This document shows, piece after piece, positions 20,776 through 22,642 of a DNA stretch of 22,642 nt (position 1 is the stretch's first letter; each line of letters starts with the position of its first letter). The translations under genes were made by a program, and so were the position numbers. A model generated the notes under the pieces. The model worked only from the letters and a program-made list of their open reading frames with translations, made no database searches and was not told the origin of the DNA. The DNA lies in the NCBI RefSeq assembly GCF_001039355.2, contig NW_019773551.1, positions 63,991-86,632 of the forward strand, written 5' to 3'. Source of the DNA: Lingula anatina. Its lineage: Eukaryota > Brachiopoda > Lingulata > Lingulida > Lingulidae.

Positions 20776-21541
20776 AGCCGAGGGGAAGAACTACTTTCTC
20801 CAAATTATTCTGAGGTTAAATATTTTACCTTTATTGTAATGTTCCGTCTGGCACGTATCACACTTCCTCTGATCATACACCAGCCGCTTTTACACTGAAT
20901 ATTATATCTATCAAAGGAAATGTGCTAGTGAACGTCGCCAAATACATGTAAAAACACATGATATCTTTCGTAACAACTATCGGATTATGCAGATTTCGAA
21001 TATAGCCTGCCATTTTATCTATCAAATCCATCTAGCAAATTGAAGGTTAAAATACACTATCTGTCTATAGAAGTGTTTAACAAAATAAGGATGAAATTGC
21101 TATATTTATTAAATAATTCTAAGCAATTAACTTGAAAAGATATTTAAAATGTACCTCAAAATTAAGACTAGTGTATACGCACTGAGTTTTTTTTAATGAT
21201 GTTATTTTGTATATGGCAGGTTATTATATAATGATGAGTTGCATAAAAGGTGTGAAAATATAAAACCATCTCCAGACAAGCTTCCATTCGTGGCATTCAC
21301 TGACCTTGTATGCAAACTAATCATGACGCAATACTGCACGAAAAACCGTGGGTTCATTACACCCAGTGCACGGTATATCTTACTAACACATGTCAGGGTT
21401 AAAGAAATGTCAAGGATTTGGGTTATCAGCCAAAACAGCAGATGGGTAGCGTTTGATGAAACAAGGTCAACGGAAACACGAAGCACCTACGCCTGTGATA
21501 AACTTTGATAAAAAATTAAAGATGCTATGACAGGTGCCTTC

Positions 21542-21696
21542 GCAGGGGTGGGTTTAGGCCATCTTCTGGGTCTTCCGGAAGACGGTCAGATTTTCAAGTT
21601 AACACTGACGTTTATCGTATGACGGTCAAAAGGGAGGATGGATCAACAAAGATAATTTGGGAGACTGTCAGAAAATATCTCTAGATCCGCCCCTGC
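21542..21696. mobile_element. 155 bp MITE-like element
   Basis: The left end GCAGGGGTGGGTTTAG and the inverted right end GCAGGGGCGGATCTAG agree at 13 of 16 positions. Both flanks have TTC, a possible 3 bp target duplication. The interior has a TCTTCCGGAAGA palindrome. 21697-22096 has no other recognised feature. Confidence 0.5.
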
Positions 21697-22092
21697 TTCG
21701 TGATCTGCGCCATCCCCTCGGCACATGTCGAAAATACACCGTCTGACTTTATCGAAGCAGAGCATAACAAACTAAAAATAATTATTTATATATGAAAAAA
21801 AATGTTTCCCCTTGGCGACTTATAGAAAATTCAAATTAAGTGAATATTGAATTTATCCAAAGAAATTTCTTTCATATAACATTTACCTAACATGTTATCT
21901 GAAAGAATCACGTTGGGACTTTTTTCATCAACAACAGCTCGACTTTCCTTATCGAAAGGATTTGTTCTTTAAAAAAAATAATAAAATTGAGCTTACAGTA
22001 AATACTTCTATGGGCTTATTATCCAAACCAACTGAGAGTTAAAAATAAATAAAAACACTACCATTCTTTACAATATCGCATTAAATCACCGA

Positions 22093-22096
<4 letters not shown>

Positions 22097-22147
<51 letters not shown>
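22097..22147. repeat. 51 bp T-tract
   Basis: An uninterrupted run of T. Read on the minus strand it is a poly(A) tail directly after '...gacagcgcct'. The 22148-22642 region beyond it could then be the 3' part of a retroposed minus-strand sequence. No protein could be read in that region and its nature is unknown. Confidence 0.8.
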
Positions 22148-22149
<2 letters not shown>

Positions 22150-22642
22150 GCGCTGTCCGAGACTCGGTCTGGATCTGTCTGTTCTTGTCGGTCAAGCCTC
22201 CACTAGGGCATCAGTAATCTGTATTTTTAGGCTTAAGAGTGTGGACATAGGCATTCTTGCATGCAGTTTAGTCCAATCTTGTGCTGCCGTTGCCGCTGGC
22301 TACATTTTTAAGGCCACTTATAGTAAAAGGACCAAAGTCATAGAAACAAAGCCCTGGGCTTATAAGTTTTTATAAAAAATTAAAACAAACTTCCCAAAAG
22401 GCCAATTAAAGACGGGGATTAAGTACAGTGTCCAACGGATGACGCTCTGGCACCAATTTGAGGGGAAAAATGCCGTTTTCGGTTTTGGGATTTTCTCTAT
22501 AACCAAGACAGCTATTCAAGTGATTCAAAAGGCCTCATAAAGCTGGGTGAAAGCACTACAGCAGGGTACCAGGGAATTGTCTTAAACTATTTACTTCTGA
22601 TTTTATCATCTTTTACGTTAAATCAGCCCATATTTCAATGGG

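Noticed and set aside
1-22642. CRISPR array, operon or prokaryotic mobile system
   Set aside because: No regular spacer pattern and no close-packed genes; the tandem repeats lack unique spacers.

Overview
The window is nuclear DNA of an animal, most likely a marine invertebrate (perhaps a lophotrochozoan; the species is not identifiable from the sequence). The reasons are its AT-rich composition, long stretches without coding potential, spliceosomal introns, LINE reverse-transcriptase fossils, a tRNA-derived SINE, several short inverted-repeat transposons and tandem repeats.

The one well supported gene lies on the minus strand and fills the centre of the window, from 18238 down to 6104. Four exons (18148-18238, 17629-17783, 9133-9238 and 8796-6104) join with matching phases (1, 0, 1) at consensus splice sites. 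They give a predicted 1014-residue protein with an N-terminal signal peptide. It resembles the bacterial VioB/RebD/StaD type of iminophenyl-pyruvate dimer synthase, which has a long N-terminal domain followed by a ferritin-like domain and about 1000 residues. Bacterial relatives couple tryptophan-derived imines on the way to violacein, rebeccamycin and staurosporine. An intron-bearing, apparently secreted animal version is the main discovery here. The large open frame alone shows only exon 4, and its apparent first nine residues are intron sequence.

Layout. 1-455: minisatellite. 868-1941: tandem duplication of about 553 bp. About 2100-3002: satellite of about 252 bp units. 3003-5980: mostly unannotatable, with one short transposon-like element and a pair of SRF-type CArG boxes near 5353-5404. 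5982-8796: polyadenylation signal and exon 4. 9133-9238: exon 3. 9239-17628: an 8.4 kb intron carrying a repeat element, a CpG-rich promoter-like segment, an identical 863 bp tandem duplication, two LINE fossils and a MITE. 17629-18340: exons 2 and 1 and a possible core promoter. 18774-22642: intergenic, with a 1.13 kb inverted-repeat element holding a SINE, a foldback MITE, another short transposon and a 51 bp T-tract.

No operon-like or cooperating gene set is visible. No partner for the dimer synthase-like protein (such as an amino acid oxidase) was found within the window.
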